A stretch of 64,000 nucleotides of DNA from Neoroseomonas oryzicola (GCF_012163135.1 NZ_JAAVUP010000002.1:930001-994000); one strand, 5' to 3'. Counted from the stretch's first letter, positions 49,588-59,038 are shown. Program-made: numbers and translations. Notes: a model not told the origin generated them from the sequence alone.

Positions 49588-50997
49588 TCAGGCGATGATC
49601 GGCGGAATGGCGTCCGCGATCCAGCGCGCAATCGCCGTGGCCCTTTCGTCCTGGTGCGGCTGGGCCGTGACGGCGAGGCCGAGCGGCATGCCCTCGACCG
49701 CCATCCGCGGCACCGTGACCACCGGGCAGCCTAGGCCGGAGGAGGCCGTGTTCATGATCGGATTGCCCGTGGTGTGCAGGATACGGTTGGTCGAACCGCC
49801 GGTGTCGCCGGGAAGCGGCGCCGGGCCGCAGGCGGGCAGGCCGATGAAGGCGTCGACCTCGCCGGCCAGCGCGGCCTGGGCGCGGCGCATCTCCTCCCGC
49901 TGCAACAGCCGCGCGCGGTATTGCGCGAGCGTGACGGAGCAGCCGAGCTCGAAGCGTGCCTTCAGGCTGGCGCTCAGCGCGTCCGGGTTCTTCGCCATCA
50001 TGTTCGCGACCGACCAGGCGCTCTCATAGGCGCAGACATCGGTGGCGAGCGCCATCGCGCCTATGACGCGCTGTTCCAGCATCTCGAGCAGCGGATGGTC
50101 GCCGCGGCGGATGACCTCGACGCCCTGGGCGCGCAGCGCGTCGAGCGCCCGTTCGAAGGCCGCGGCGGCGGCGGGTTCGACGACGGCCCAGCCCTCGGTC
50201 TCCAGCACCGCTAGACGGCGGGGCCTTAACGCGGGCGGCGGCGCTTCCCCGGTGAAATACATGCCCGGCGCGCCGGGATCGCCGCCGACGCGCTTCACGA
50301 TCTCGACGGCGATCTGCCACATGTCTTCGGCCGAGCCGGCATGGATGCCGACGGTCGACTGGCTGAAGCCCTGGCGTTCCCCGCGGTTGATCCCGCCCTG
50401 CGTCGGCTTGAGCGCCCAATTGGCGTTGAACGATGCCGGGCGGATGACGCTGCCGAGGACCTGCGTGCCGATCGCCGCCGGCAGCATCCGCGCGCTGATG
50501 ACCGCACCTGAACCGGAGGATGATCCGCCCGGGGTCCGCCGCAGGTCGAAGGGATGCCGCGTCGGCCCCGGATGCGACATGCCGAGCTCGGTCGTGACGG
50601 TCTTGCCGACGATGACCGCGCCGGCCTGGCGCAGCGCCTGCACGAGCGCGGAATCGCGGCCCGGCCGGTTCCCCTTGTAGAAGGCGCTGCCCATCTCGGT
50701 CGGCAGGTCGCGCGTCTCGAGCAGGTCCTTGATGCCGATCGGCAGCCCGTCGATGGGCGAGAGCGGCGCGCCGGCACGATATCGCGCCGTCGAGGCGTCC
50801 GCCGCCTCGCGCGCCCCGGCCTCGTTCAGGCTGACGAAGGCCATCACCTGCGGCTCGAGCGCGGCGATGGTCTCGAGGCATCGTTCCAGATAGGCGCGCG
50901 GCGTGTCCGACCCGTCGCGGAAGCGTGGCACCGCATCGTGGAAGGTGAGCGGTCGGAAGGACTCGGGCGAATAGGATTGCGGGGCGGGCAGGTCCAT
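49588..50997 (-). CDS. Amidase (amidase-signature family)
   Basis: 469 residues from ATG 50997. Amidase-signature enzyme with the Ser-cisSer-Lys triad: Lys in 'LPIGIKDLLETRDLPTEMGS' (about residue 83), cisSer in 'TPGGSSSGSGAVISARM' and the nucleophile in 'IGTQVLGSVIRPASFN' (about 180-195), where the common 'TGGSIRxPA' reads LGSVIRPA. It hydrolyses an unknown amide. It is 18 bp upstream-adjacent to the enoyl-CoA hydratase gene and divergent from an SDR gene. Confidence 0.9.
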   Translation of the reverse strand: MDLPAPQSYSPESFRPLTFHDAVPRFRDGSDTPRAYLERCLETIAALEPQVMAFVSLNEAGAREAADASTARYRAGAPLSPIDGLPIGIKDLLETRDLPTEMGSAFYKGNRPGRDSALVQALRQAGAVIVGKTVTTELGMSHPGPTRHPFDLRRTPGGSSSGSGAVISARMLPAAIGTQVLGSVIRPASFNANWALKPTQGGINRGERQGFSQSTVGIHAGSAEDMWQIAVEIVKRVGGDPGAPGMYFTGEAPPPALRPRRLAVLETEGWAVVEPAAAAAFERALDALRAQGVEVIRRGDHPLLEMLEQRVIGAMALATDVCAYESAWSVANMMAKNPDALSASLKARFELGCSVTLAQYRARLLQREEMRRAQAALAGEVDAFIGLPACGPAPLPGDTGGSTNRILHTTGNPIMNTASSGLGCPVVTVPRMAVEGMPLGLAVTAQPHQDERATAIARWIADAIPPIIA

Positions 50998-51113
50998 CGG
51001 GCGTCTCCTCGGCGGCGCATGCTTGCCCGCGCGCGACGCCCCGGCAAGCCACGCGGGCTGACAGCGCGCGCCGCTTCCGCAAAGATGCGCGCAAGATCGG
51101 GATGGAGGGACGC

Positions 51114-51863
51114 ATGACGCGGCGCGTGATGATGGTGACGGGCGGTTCGCGCGGGATTGGCGCGGCAACAGCGGTCCTGGCCGCGCAGCGCGGCTACGAC
51201 CTGCTGCTGACCTATCGCAGCGAGGTCGCGCGCGCCGAGGCGACCGCGCGGGCCTGCGAGGCGGCGGGCGCGCGCGTCATCCTCATGCAGGGCGATGCGG
51301 GATCGGAAAGCGACATTCTCGCCGCCTTCAACCGGATCGACGAGGCCTTCGGCCGCATCGACGTGCTGGTGAACAATGCCGGCATCACCGGCCCGCGCCG
51401 GCTGCTGGCGGACAGCACGCTCGAGGACTGGGTCTCCGTCTTCACGCCCAATGTCGTCGGCGTGGCGCTGCATTGCCGGGAGGCGGTGCGGCGGATGTCG
51501 ATCAAGCGCGGCGGAAAGGGCGGCGCGATCGTCAATGTCTCCTCCCGCGCGGCCGAGATCGGCGGCGGCGGCGAATGGGTCCATTACGGCGCGAGCAAGG
51601 GCGCGGTGGATACGTTGACGGTCGGCTTGGCGCGCGAGGTCGCAGCCGAGGGCATCCGCGTCAACGCCGTCGATCCCGGGCTGATCGACACCGAGATCCA
51701 CGCCGCGGCCGGGGCGCCGGATCGCGTCGCCCGGCTGTCGGCCGGCGTGCCGATGGGGCGCGGCGGCACGGCGCAGGAAGTGGCGGAATGCATCCTCTTC
51801 CTCGCCTCGGACGCCGCGTCCTATGTCGCGGCGGCCTGCCTGCCCGTGGGCGGGGGGCGGTAG
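51114..51863 (+). CDS. SDR-family oxidoreductase
   Basis: 249 residues from ATG 51114, GGAGGG 6 nt upstream. Classical short-chain dehydrogenase: 'VMMVTGGSRGIGAATAVLAA' (about 5-24), 'DVLVNNAGITGPRRLL' (about 84-99), catalytic Ser in 'AIVNVSSRAAEIGGGGEWV' and Tyr/Lys in 'HYGASKGAVDTLTVGLARE' (about 159-177). Related to glucose-1-dehydrogenase / 3-oxoacyl reductase-like proteins. Its stop abuts the stop of the aminotransferase gene without spacer. Confidence 0.92.
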   Translation: MTRRVMMVTGGSRGIGAATAVLAAQRGYDLLLTYRSEVARAEATARACEAAGARVILMQGDAGSESDILAAFNRIDEAFGRIDVLVNNAGITGPRRLLADSTLEDWVSVFTPNVVGVALHCREAVRRMSIKRGGKGGAIVNVSSRAAEIGGGGEWVHYGASKGAVDTLTVGLAREVAAEGIRVNAVDPGLIDTEIHAAAGAPDRVARLSAGVPMGRGGTAQEVAECILFLASDAASYVAAACLPVGGGR

Positions 51864-53201
51864 CTAGGCTGCCGTGAGCACCGGCTTCCGCGCGGCGCAG
51901 AATTCTTCCACCGCGGCGACGAAGCGGTCGCAATCGGCGTCGGTCGTCGGCAGCATCAGCGCCGCCATGCCGCGGCGGGCGAGGTAGATCCCCGCCGCGA
52001 GCATGTCGAAGAAGAACAGCTCGCGCATCTGCTCCTCGGCCGGCGCGGCCTTGTAGGGCGCGGTGACCGGCCCGGTGCGGAAATGCGGATTCAGCATCGA
52101 CCCCGCGCCGGTGAAATGCATCGCGAGGCCATGCTTCGCGCAGACCGCGTTCAGCGCCGCGCGCAGCCGCTCGCCGCGCGCGAAATGCGCCTCGGCCGCC
52201 GCCTCGTCGAAGATCTCGCCCATCGCGACGCAGCCCGCGGCCATGGACAGCACGTTGTTGTTGAAGGTGCCGGCATGGGGCAGGGCGCCGGGCTTGTGGC
52301 CGTCGAACACAGCCATCACGTCGCGCCGCCCGCCGAAAGCGCCGAAGGACATCCCGCCCGCCATATACTTCCCGAAGGTCGTCATGTCGGGCGTGATGCC
52401 CATGCGCTGCTGCAGCCCGCCATAGCCGTGGCGGCTGGTCATCACCTCGTCGAAGATCAGCAGCGCGCCGGTCTCCCTCGTCGCGTCGCGCAGGGCCTGG
52501 AGGAATTCCCGCGTCGCGGGGATGCAGCCGCCCGATCCCTGCATCGGCTCGACGATCACCGCGGCCAGCTTGTCGCCGGCCTCACGGATCGCCGCCGCGG
52601 CGCCCGCCGGGTCGTTGTAGTCGGCGAAGCGCATCGGGATCGGCAGGTTCACCGCCGAGACCGGCACGCCGACCGGGAAGGTGAAGACGCCGCCATGGTA
52701 GCCGCCGCGGAAGGCCATCACCTCGGTGCGCCCGGTGAAGCCACGCGCGCCGGCCAGCGCCATGATGTTCGCCTCGGTCCCCGAATTGGTGAAGCGCACC
52801 TGCTCGACCGAGGGGAAGCGCCCGCAGATCAGTGCGGCGAGCATCCCTTCCTTCTCGCCCACCGCGGCGAGGTTGATGCCACGATCCATCGCCGCCTTCA
52901 CGGCATCGAGGATGCGCTTCTCGGAATGGCCGAACAGCCCCGCGGAATACTCGCCGCAGAGGTCCAGGTATGCGTGCCCGTCCGCGTCCCAGACGGTGGT
53001 GCCCTCGCCGCGCACCATGGCGGTGGGGAAGGGCGTGTAGAACAGCACCGTGCGGGTGTTGCCGCCGGGCATGACCTCGCGCGCCTTGGCGTGGATCGCG
53101 GCACTCTTCGGACGGGCGGCGACATAGGCCTCGCGCGCCTCGGCCAGCGCGGCCTCGAGGTCGCTGTTGCGCGGGTCGCGCGGGGCGTCGAGCGGGCTCA
53201 T
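51864..53201 (-). CDS. Class III aminotransferase (glutamate-1-semialdehyde aminomutase-like)
   Basis: 445-residue PLP-dependent class III aminotransferase. PLP Lys in '[20 protein letters not shown]' (about 278-297), '[18 protein letters not shown]' (about 252-269), '[20 protein letters not shown]' (about 137-156). The overall pattern is that of glutamate-1-semialdehyde aminomutase relatives, but absence of haem genes and the varied flanks suggest another amino-acid/amine substrate. ATG 53201 with GGAGG upstream. Confidence 0.9.
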   Translation of the reverse strand: MSPLDAPRDPRNSDLEAALAEAREAYVAARPKSAAIHAKAREVMPGGNTRTVLFYTPFPTAMVRGEGTTVWDADGHAYLDLCGEYSAGLFGHSEKRILDAVKAAMDRGINLAAVGEKEGMLAALICGRFPSVEQVRFTNSGTEANIMALAGARGFTGRTEVMAFRGGYHGGVFTFPVGVPVSAVNLPIPMRFADYNDPAGAAAAIREAGDKLAAVIVEPMQGSGGCIPATREFLQALRDATRETGALLIFDEVMTSRHGYGGLQQRMGITPDMTTFGKYMAGGMSFGAFGGRRDVMAVFDGHKPGALPHAGTFNNNVLSMAAGCVAMGEIFDEAAAEAHFARGERLRAALNAVCAKHGLAMHFTGAGSMLNPHFRTGPVTAPYKAAPAEEQMRELFFFDMLAAGIYLARRGMAALMLPTTDADCDRFVAAVEEFCAARKPVLTAA

Positions 53202-53240
53202 GGCGTCCTCCGGCAGGGGCGAAGGAGGCTCGCGCCGCGG

Positions 53241-53262
53241 CCCGGCGGCGTCAACCGCCGGG
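53241..53262 (-). terminator. Hairpin spanning the DUF1194 stop codon
   Basis: 8-bp stem CCCGGCGG/CCGCCGGG (53241-53248 and 53255-53262), loop of 6 nt that contains most of the DUF1194 stop. It lies in the 49-bp spacer before the aminotransferase gene on the same strand. Weak evidence as a terminator. Confidence 0.35.
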
Positions 53263-53907
53263 AAGCCCCGGGATCCGGAGCGCGATTTCGGTCGTCAGCT
53301 TGGCCCGGAAGGCGTCGGCGTAGGCGCCGGGCGCTGTGGAGGAACGCAGGAACCCGCTGACCACATGCTCGCGCAGCCAGTCCTCGATCCCCGCGAGCGT
53401 GGCCGGGTCCTCCGGCGCCGTCTCGGGGTCGTCGATGGAACTGAAGGCGATGGCATTGATCGTGACGCCCTGCGCGGCGAGGACGGCCCGGGCCTGCGCC
53501 GCCGCGACATGCCCGGCCGTCTCGTAGCCATCGGTCGAGATGTCGATGACGCTGCGTTCGGGCTCGCAGGGCGCCTCGCGCAACGCCGCGCCGGCATGCA
53601 GCAACGCATCGCCGATCGCGGTGGACAGCGGATGACCCAGCCGGCCCGTCGCGCGCAGCGCCTCGGCGAAGCGGCGGCCTTCCTCGGCGGTGCGGACCAT
53701 GGTCCAGGGCAGGCGCGTGGTCGGCACCTGCGCGAAATCCACCACCATCACGGCGATGCCGTCCGAGGCCTCGAGCCCCGCGACGACGTCGCTGTGCTCG
53801 AAGGCCGCGGCGGTGCCCTCGCGCTGGGCGCGGAAATGGGCCTCGGAGACCGAACCCGAACTGTCCATCAGCAGGACCAGAGCGGCGAGGCAGGCGGGAA
53901 GGGGCAT
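53251..53907 (-). CDS. DUF1194 protein (von Willebrand A-like)
   Basis: 218 residues from ATG 53907, which has GGGAG 9 nt upstream; ATG 53916 is directly after that site and a third Met at 54015 adds a low-complexity Gly/Pro/Arg stretch. DUF1194 is a VWA-like domain of alphaproteobacteria: MIDAS 'LVLLMDSSGSVSEAHFRAQR' (about 11-30), 'GIAVMVVDFAQVPTTRLPW', 'ISTDGYETAG' (about 128) and C-terminal 'LREHVVSGFLRSS'. The family is usually secreted, yet no signal peptide is evident with any start. Divergent from the flavin dehydrogenase operon. Confidence 0.8.
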   Translation of the reverse strand: MPLPACLAALVLLMDSSGSVSEAHFRAQREGTAAAFEHSDVVAGLEASDGIAVMVVDFAQVPTTRLPWTMVRTAEEGRRFAEALRATGRLGHPLSTAIGDALLHAGAALREAPCEPERSVIDISTDGYETAGHVAAAQARAVLAAQGVTINAIAFSSIDDPETAPEDPATLAGIEDWLREHVVSGFLRSSTAPGAYADAFRAKLTTEIALRIPGLPGG

Positions 53908-53999
53908 GGCACGCATCTCCCTCGGGACCGCGTGCAGCGTCGCGCCGGACCTGCCGGAAGGTCCCGAAGGGCGGCCGAAATTGGGCCGAAGACCTGCCA

Positions 54000-55181
54000 A
54001 TGGAACGTCGGGCATGGGCCCTGGTTGACGGCCCGGCCATGGCGCCGTCCCATGCGGGCATGCAGACGCGCGGCAGCGACGTGATCGTGGTGGGTGGCGG
54101 CCTCGTCGGCGCGGCCATCGCGCACGGCCTGCGCGGCGAAGGGCTCGACACCGTGCTGCTGGACGAAGGCGACATTGCCTTCCGCGCCAGCCGCGGCAAT
54201 TTCGGCCTGGTCTGGGTGCAGTCGAAGGGGTTCGGCGCGCCCTGGTACCAGCGCTGGACGCGCGGTTCGGCCGGGGAATGGCCGGGGCTGGCCGCCGACC
54301 TCGCCGCGCGCACCGGCATCGACACCGCGCTGCAGCAGCCCGGTGGTGTGCATCTCTGCCTCAGCGAGCAGGAATTCGAGGATCGCGGCCGCCGCATGGC
54401 GCAGATGCAGGTCGAGGCCGGGAATTTCGGCCTCGAGTACCGCATGATCCGCCGCGACGAACTGGCGGAGATGCTGCCGGGCCTCGGCCCTTCCGTCGTC
54501 GGCGCCTCCTGGTCGCCCTATGACGGGCATGCGAGCCCGCTCGCGCTGCTGCAGGCGCTGCACCGCGCCTTCACCGAGGCCGGCGGCGCCTACGTTCCCA
54601 ATGCCAAGGTCACCGGCGGCACCGCCGCGCCGAAGGATTTCCGCGTCGAGACCGCGGCCGGCACCTTCGCCGCGCCACGCATCGTCCTCGCCGCGGGCCT
54701 CGGCAATGCCGACCTCGCGCCGGTCTTCGGGCTGAACACGCCGGTGCGCCCGCAGCGCGGCCAGGTCCTGGTAACCGAGCGCGCCCGCACCGTCCTGCCC
54801 ATGCCCTGCACCACCATCCGCCAGACGGGGGAGGGCACCATCATGCTCGGCGACAGCATGGAGGAGGTCGGCTTCGACACGCGCCAGTCGCCGCCGGTGA
54901 TGGCGCAGATCGCGCAGCGCGCGGCGCTGTCCTTCCCCTGGATCGCCGAACTCAACATCGTCCGCGCCTGGTCGGCTCTGCGCGTCATGGCCCCGGACGG
55001 CCTGCCCATCTACGACCAGTCGGAGCGCTTCCCCGGTGCCTTCACGGCCAATTGCCATTCCGGCGTCACGCTGGCCGGCGCCCATGCGCGGCTGCTCGCG
55101 CCGATGATCGCGCGTGGCGCGCTCGATCCCGCCCTCGACCCCTTCTCGGCGAAGCGCTTCGATGTTCCGCGCGCGGCCTGA
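54000..55181 (+). CDS. HcnC/OoxB-like FAD subunit of a three-subunit amino acid dehydrogenase
   Basis: 393 residues from ATG 54000 (ATG 54039 or 54060 give 380 or 373; none has a good site). DAO-superfamily FAD protein: 'DVIVVGGGLVGAAIAHGLRG' (about residues 27-46), 'SRGNFGLVWVQSKGFGAPWY' (about 64-83), 'QRGQVLVTERA', and C-terminal 'FTANCHSGVTLAGAHARLLA'. It is the dehydrogenase subunit like HcnC of hydrogen cyanide synthase, OoxB of opine oxidase or D-hydroxyproline/sarcosine-type enzymes. The next two genes supply the ferredoxin-like and NAD(P)/FAD subunits. Confidence 0.87.
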   Translation: MERRAWALVDGPAMAPSHAGMQTRGSDVIVVGGGLVGAAIAHGLRGEGLDTVLLDEGDIAFRASRGNFGLVWVQSKGFGAPWYQRWTRGSAGEWPGLAADLAARTGIDTALQQPGGVHLCLSEQEFEDRGRRMAQMQVEAGNFGLEYRMIRRDELAEMLPGLGPSVVGASWSPYDGHASPLALLQALHRAFTEAGGAYVPNAKVTGGTAAPKDFRVETAAGTFAAPRIVLAAGLGNADLAPVFGLNTPVRPQRGQVLVTERARTVLPMPCTTIRQTGEGTIMLGDSMEEVGFDTRQSPPVMAQIAQRAALSFPWIAELNIVRAWSALRVMAPDGLPIYDQSERFPGAFTANCHSGVTLAGAHARLLAPMIARGALDPALDPFSAKRFDVPRAA

Positions 55182-55458
55182 GGTCCGGCCCGCGACCGTG
55201 GAGGTGCTGGTCGAAGGCACCCCGGTGCTGGTGCCCGAGGGTGCGACGGCCGCCGCGGCGGTGCTGCTCGCCGGCCTGCCCGCGATCCGCGAGACGCCGG
55301 TCACCGGCAGCCCGCGCCTGCCGCTGTGCCAGATGGGCGTCTGCTTCGACTGCCTGGCCGAGATCGACGGCATCCCGAACCGCCAGGCTTGCATGGTGAC
55401 GGTCGTCCCCGGCATGCGCATCGCGCGCCAGCACGGCGCGCGGGAGGCGCTGCGGTGA
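55162..55458 (+). CDS. HcnA-like (2Fe-2S) subunit
   Basis: 98 residues from ATG 55162, which overlaps the upstream stop by 20 bp. Small plant-ferredoxin-like subunit of the Fer2_4 type: Cys ligands in 'LCQMGVCFDC' (about residues 54-63) and 'QACMV' (about 75), pattern C-x4-C-x2-C-x(~12)-C. It transfers electrons within the three-subunit dehydrogenase. Its stop TGA overlaps the next GTG start. Confidence 0.88.
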   Translation: MFRARPEVRPATVEVLVEGTPVLVPEGATAAAAVLLAGLPAIRETPVTGSPRLPLCQMGVCFDCLAEIDGIPNRQACMVTVVPGMRIARQHGAREALR

Positions 55459-56834
55459 GCGATTTCGACCTCGCCGTCATCGGCGCCGGGCCTGCGGGCA
55501 TGGCCGCGGCGGTCGAGGCACGGCTCCAAGGCCTCATCGTCCTCGTCGTCGACGAGAACGCCGCCCCCGGCGGCCAGGTCTTCCGCGCCGCCGAGGCCTG
55601 CGCGCCCGACCCAGCGGTCGGACCCGACATCATGCCCGGCCTGCCGCTGATCGCCGCCTTCCGGGGCTGCGGCGCCGACTACCGTGCCGCGACGACGCTG
55701 TGGCACCTCGACCCGGAGGAGGGCGTGCTGTCGCTCGCCGCCGCCGGCACGACGGAGACGGTCACCGCGCGGCGCGTCCTGCTCGCGACCGGCGCGCAGG
55801 AACGCCCGGTGCCGATCCCGGGCTGGACGCTGCCGGGCGTGATGGGCGCGGGGGCGGCGCAGATCCTGCTCAAGACCGCCGGGGCGGTGCCGGTGGGGCC
55901 GACCGTGCTCGCGGGGCAGGGGCCGCTGGTCTGGTTGCTCGCGGTTCAGCTCGCCCGCGCCGGTGTGGCCCCGCTGGTGCTCGAGACGCGGACGGTGTCT
56001 ATCGCCGCCGCGTTGGCCAAGGCCGGCGGCGGCCTGGTGGCCGGGCGCGGGCTGCTGGCCAAGGGGCTCTCCCTGATGGCCGAGGCGCGGCGGCGCGGCG
56101 TGCGCGTGATCCGCGGCGTGCGGGGCCTGCGCGCCGAGGGCGCCAACCGCGTCGAAAGGGTTGCCTGGGAGGGCGGCTCCGCCCCCTGCGACACGCTGCT
56201 GCTGCATGAGGGGGTGATCCCCTCGACCCATGTCTCGCGCGCCATCGGCCTCGACCACGCCTGGGACGCGGACCAGGCCTGCTGGCGGCCGGTGGCGGAC
56301 GATTTCGGCGCGACGTCGTCCGCGCGCGTCGCGGTGGCCGGGGACGGGGCGGGCATCGGCGGCTGGCAGGCCGCCGCCGCGGCGGGCCGCCTGGCTGCCC
56401 TCGATGCCGCCCGGCGGCTCGGCGCGCTGTCCGAGGACAGCTTCGCGCGGGAGATTGCCGCGCCGCTCGCCGCCCGGCGGGCCGCGCTGGCCCTGCGGCC
56501 CTTCCTGGACGCCCTCTACGCCCCGCCGAATGCGGTCCTGACCCCGCCCGACGAGACGATCGCCTGCCGCTGCGAGGAGGTGACGGCCGGTGCCATCCGC
56601 CGCGCCGCCGCCCTTGGCGCGACCGGGCCGAACCAGCTCAAGGCCTATCTCCGCTGCGGTATGGGGCCCTGCCAGGGGCGGGTTTGCGCCCCCACCGTCG
56701 CCGCCCTGATCGCCGAGGTTCGCGGTCTCGCCCCCCAGGAGGTTCCGCCGCTGCGCCCGCGGGCGCCCTACAAGCCCGTCACGGTCGGGATGTTGGCGGC
56801 GAGTGCGGAATCCTTGCAACAGAGTGCGCCATAA
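55455..56834 (+). CDS. HcnB/OoxA-like FAD/(2Fe-2S) subunit
   Basis: 459 residues from a GTG at 55455 that overlaps the previous stop. N-terminal FAD motif 'LAVIGAGPAGMAAAVEA' (about 5-21), a central pyridine-nucleotide-disulfide-oxidoreductase fold with 'VLLATGAQERPVPIPGWTLP', a GD-like 'VAVAGDGAGIGGWQAAAAAG', and a C-terminal BFD-like domain with Cys ligands in 'ETIACRCEEVTAG' and 'CGMGPCQGRVC' (about 370-430). Together with the two preceding genes it forms the HcnCAB/opine-oxidase/D-hydroxyproline-dehydrogenase-type complex. The substrate is not evident. Confidence 0.88.
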   Translation: MSDFDLAVIGAGPAGMAAAVEARLQGLIVLVVDENAAPGGQVFRAAEACAPDPAVGPDIMPGLPLIAAFRGCGADYRAATTLWHLDPEEGVLSLAAAGTTETVTARRVLLATGAQERPVPIPGWTLPGVMGAGAAQILLKTAGAVPVGPTVLAGQGPLVWLLAVQLARAGVAPLVLETRTVSIAAALAKAGGGLVAGRGLLAKGLSLMAEARRRGVRVIRGVRGLRAEGANRVERVAWEGGSAPCDTLLLHEGVIPSTHVSRAIGLDHAWDADQACWRPVADDFGATSSARVAVAGDGAGIGGWQAAAAAGRLAALDAARRLGALSEDSFAREIAAPLAARRAALALRPFLDALYAPPNAVLTPPDETIACRCEEVTAGAIRRAAALGATGPNQLKAYLRCGMGPCQGRVCAPTVAALIAEVRGLAPQEVPPLRPRAPYKPVTVGMLAASAESLQQSAP

Positions 56835-56892
56835 CACTCCGCGGGCGCATCGTATTCTTGGCTTTTCAACGTCCGCGCCTTACGAAATCCGC

Positions 56893-58449
56893 ATGCGCGC
56901 TGTCCTTGCCCTGTCGATACTGTCCGCCACGACCTTCGCCGTCCTGCCCGCGCAGGCCCAGGCGATCGGGGGCGATGCCGCCGTCCTTGCGACCGAGGCG
57001 GTCTCCCCCGCCGCCGTCGCCCGCCTGGCCGAGCGCCTGGCGCGGCTCGAGGAGGATGGTCTCGACCCGCGCTGGTACAACATCCCGGCCGCCGACCTCG
57101 CCGCCAGCGATCCCGCGCGCTACCGCGCCGAGACGATGCGCGCCGCGCAGGCCGCGATGCAGGACCTGCTGCTCGGCCGCGTCGCGCAGATCCGCGGCCG
57201 CGTGGACCTGCGCCGCGACCCGGCCTCGGTGCGCCTGTCTTCCTGGGTGAACGACCTCGCCACGGCGCGGGAGCCGGCCGAGGTCATCGACCGCGCTTCC
57301 GTGCTGCCCGCCGATGCCCGGGCGCTGAAGGCGGAACTGGCGCGCTACCGGGCGCTCGCCGCCGCCGGCGGCTGGCCGCGTATCACCGGGGACCGCACCC
57401 GGACGCTCGAACCCGGCGCGACTGACCCGGTGCGCGTGCCGCAGCTGCGCGCGCGCCTCGCCTTCGTCGATCCGGCGGTGATGCAGGGGGCCTCGGCGAC
57501 CAGCCCGGTCTACGACGCGCAGCTCCAGGCGGCCGCGCGCGCCTTCCAGGAACAGGAAGGGCTCGAGGCCGACGGCCGCATCGGTGCCATCACCTGGACG
57601 GCGCTGAACCAGTCCGTCGACGAGAAGATCGCCCAGCTGCGCGTCGCGCTCGACATGCGTCGCGGCACGCCGGCGCCCGCCACGGAACGGCGCATCGAGG
57701 TGAACATCCCGCATTTCCGGCTGCACCTTCTGGAAGGCGACCGGGTGGTGCGCGACATGGCGGTGATCGTCGGCCGGCGGGACCGCCAGACGCCGATGCT
57801 CAACGTCCGCATGACCTCGGTGCAGTTCAACCCGCAATGGGGCGTGCCGGAGCGCAACGCGCGCGAGGACCTGCTGCCGCGCCTGCAGCGCAATCCCGCC
57901 GCCGTGCAATCCGCGGGCTTCCGGCTGTATCAGCGCGTCGACGGAGAGGTGGTCGAGGTCGATCCCTCGACGGTCGACTTCAGCGCCTACACCCGGACCA
58001 ACTTCCCCTACTACATCCGCCAGGATGCGGGGGATCGTAACGCCCTCGGCCGCATCAAGTTCGTGATGCCGAACGGCGACGACATCTACATGCATGACAC
58101 GCCCGACCGGCACCTGTTCACGCGGGGCCAGCGGGCCTTCTCCTCGGGCTGCATCCGGCTCGAACGGCCCATGGAGTTGCTTTCCGAGGCGCTCTCGGGC
58201 ACCACGGGGTGGGACAGGACCCGGGTCGACCAGGTCCTGGCCAGCCGCCGTACCGCGAGCACGCCGATCGCGCGCTCGATCCCCGTGCGGCTGCACTACA
58301 CGACCACCATCGTGGAAGGGGGCCGAGTGATCATGCGCCAGGACATCTATGGCCTCGATGCCGACTACGCCCGCGCGATGGAACGCGCGCCGGCGCAGCG
58401 GCTCGCGGCCGCCGAAGGGGGCGCGCAGCGCGGAACCGCGCTCCGCTGA
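56893..58449 (+). CDS. L,D-transpeptidase, YcbB/LdtD-like
   Basis: 518 residues from ATG 56893. Signal peptide at 1-23 (MRAVLALSILSATTFAVLPAQAQ). An N-terminal scaffold domain spans to about 200. A peptidoglycan-binding domain at about 195-240 contains 'AARAFQEQEGLEADGRIGAI'. The YkuD catalytic domain at about 270-430 has 'MHDTPDRHLFTRGQRAFSSG' and then CIRLERP with the nucleophile Cys. It forms 3-3 cross-links in periplasmic murein. The following gene (3 bp) is a DUF882 protein, the same pairing as YcbB-YcbK in enterobacteria. Confidence 0.92.
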   Translation: MRAVLALSILSATTFAVLPAQAQAIGGDAAVLATEAVSPAAVARLAERLARLEEDGLDPRWYNIPAADLAASDPARYRAETMRAAQAAMQDLLLGRVAQIRGRVDLRRDPASVRLSSWVNDLATAREPAEVIDRASVLPADARALKAELARYRALAAAGGWPRITGDRTRTLEPGATDPVRVPQLRARLAFVDPAVMQGASATSPVYDAQLQAAARAFQEQEGLEADGRIGAITWTALNQSVDEKIAQLRVALDMRRGTPAPATERRIEVNIPHFRLHLLEGDRVVRDMAVIVGRRDRQTPMLNVRMTSVQFNPQWGVPERNAREDLLPRLQRNPAAVQSAGFRLYQRVDGEVVEVDPSTVDFSAYTRTNFPYYIRQDAGDRNALGRIKFVMPNGDDIYMHDTPDRHLFTRGQRAFSSGCIRLERPMELLSEALSGTTGWDRTRVDQVLASRRTASTPIARSIPVRLHYTTTIVEGGRVIMRQDIYGLDADYARAMERAPAQRLAAAEGGAQRGTALR

Positions 58450-58452
58450 CCC

Positions 58453-59034
58453 ATGGCGAGGCTGTTTCATCCGTTCGCGTGCCCGTGCTGTGCGCCGGGC
58501 GCGCCGAACCGGCGTGAGGTCATCAAGGCGGCGCTGGGCGGGCTTGCCGCCCTGGCCGTGACCCCCGCCGCGGTGCAGGCCCAGATGGGCGGCACCCGTG
58601 TCGTCCGCATCAAGCGGGTGCAGACCGGCGAATCCTTCGAAGGCGTCTATTGGCGCGACGGCCGTTACGACCGCGATGCGCTGCGGCGCCTCGACGTCGT
58701 GTTGCGCGACCCGTCCATGGACGAGACGACGCCGATGGATCCCCGCCTGTTCGACGTGCTGAACGTCGTCGCGACGCGCCTCGATTCCGACGAATCCTTC
58801 GAGGTGATCAGCGGCTACCGGGCGCCCGAGACGAATGCCGCCCGGGCGCGGCAGTCGCGGCGCGTCTCCCGCGTGTCGCTGCACATGTCGGGCATGGCCG
58901 CCGATGTGCGGCTGCCCGGGCGCCAGGCGATCGCCATCGCGCGGCTCGCGGCGGACATGCAGATCGGGGGCGTCGGGCTCTATCGCCGCGACGGTTTCGT
59001 CCACCTCGATTGCGGGCCGGCGCGGCGTTGGTAG
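58453..59034 (+). CDS. DUF882 / YcbK-like M15 peptidase-family protein
   Basis: 193 residues. Tat-type signal at about 18-44 ('NRREVIKAALGGLAALAV') preceded by a Cys-rich lead (FACPCCAPG). DUF882 domain with M15-type zinc ligands: His and Asp in 'SLHMSGMAADVRL' (about 143-155) and His in 'GFVHLDCGPARRW' at the C-terminus. Probably a periplasmic murein-processing or scaffold protein acting with the adjacent L,D-transpeptidase. Confidence 0.92.
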   Translation: MARLFHPFACPCCAPGAPNRREVIKAALGGLAALAVTPAAVQAQMGGTRVVRIKRVQTGESFEGVYWRDGRYDRDALRRLDVVLRDPSMDETTPMDPRLFDVLNVVATRLDSDESFEVISGYRAPETNAARARQSRRVSRVSLHMSGMAADVRLPGRQAIAIARLAADMQIGGVGLYRRDGFVHLDCGPARRW

Positions 59035-59038
59035 GCGC

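Noticed and set aside
53868-56837. A 989-codon minus-strand open frame opposite the HcnCAB-like genes
   Set aside because: The plus-strand genes carry clear FAD and Fe-S motifs and coupled starts; the opposite frame is low-complexity.
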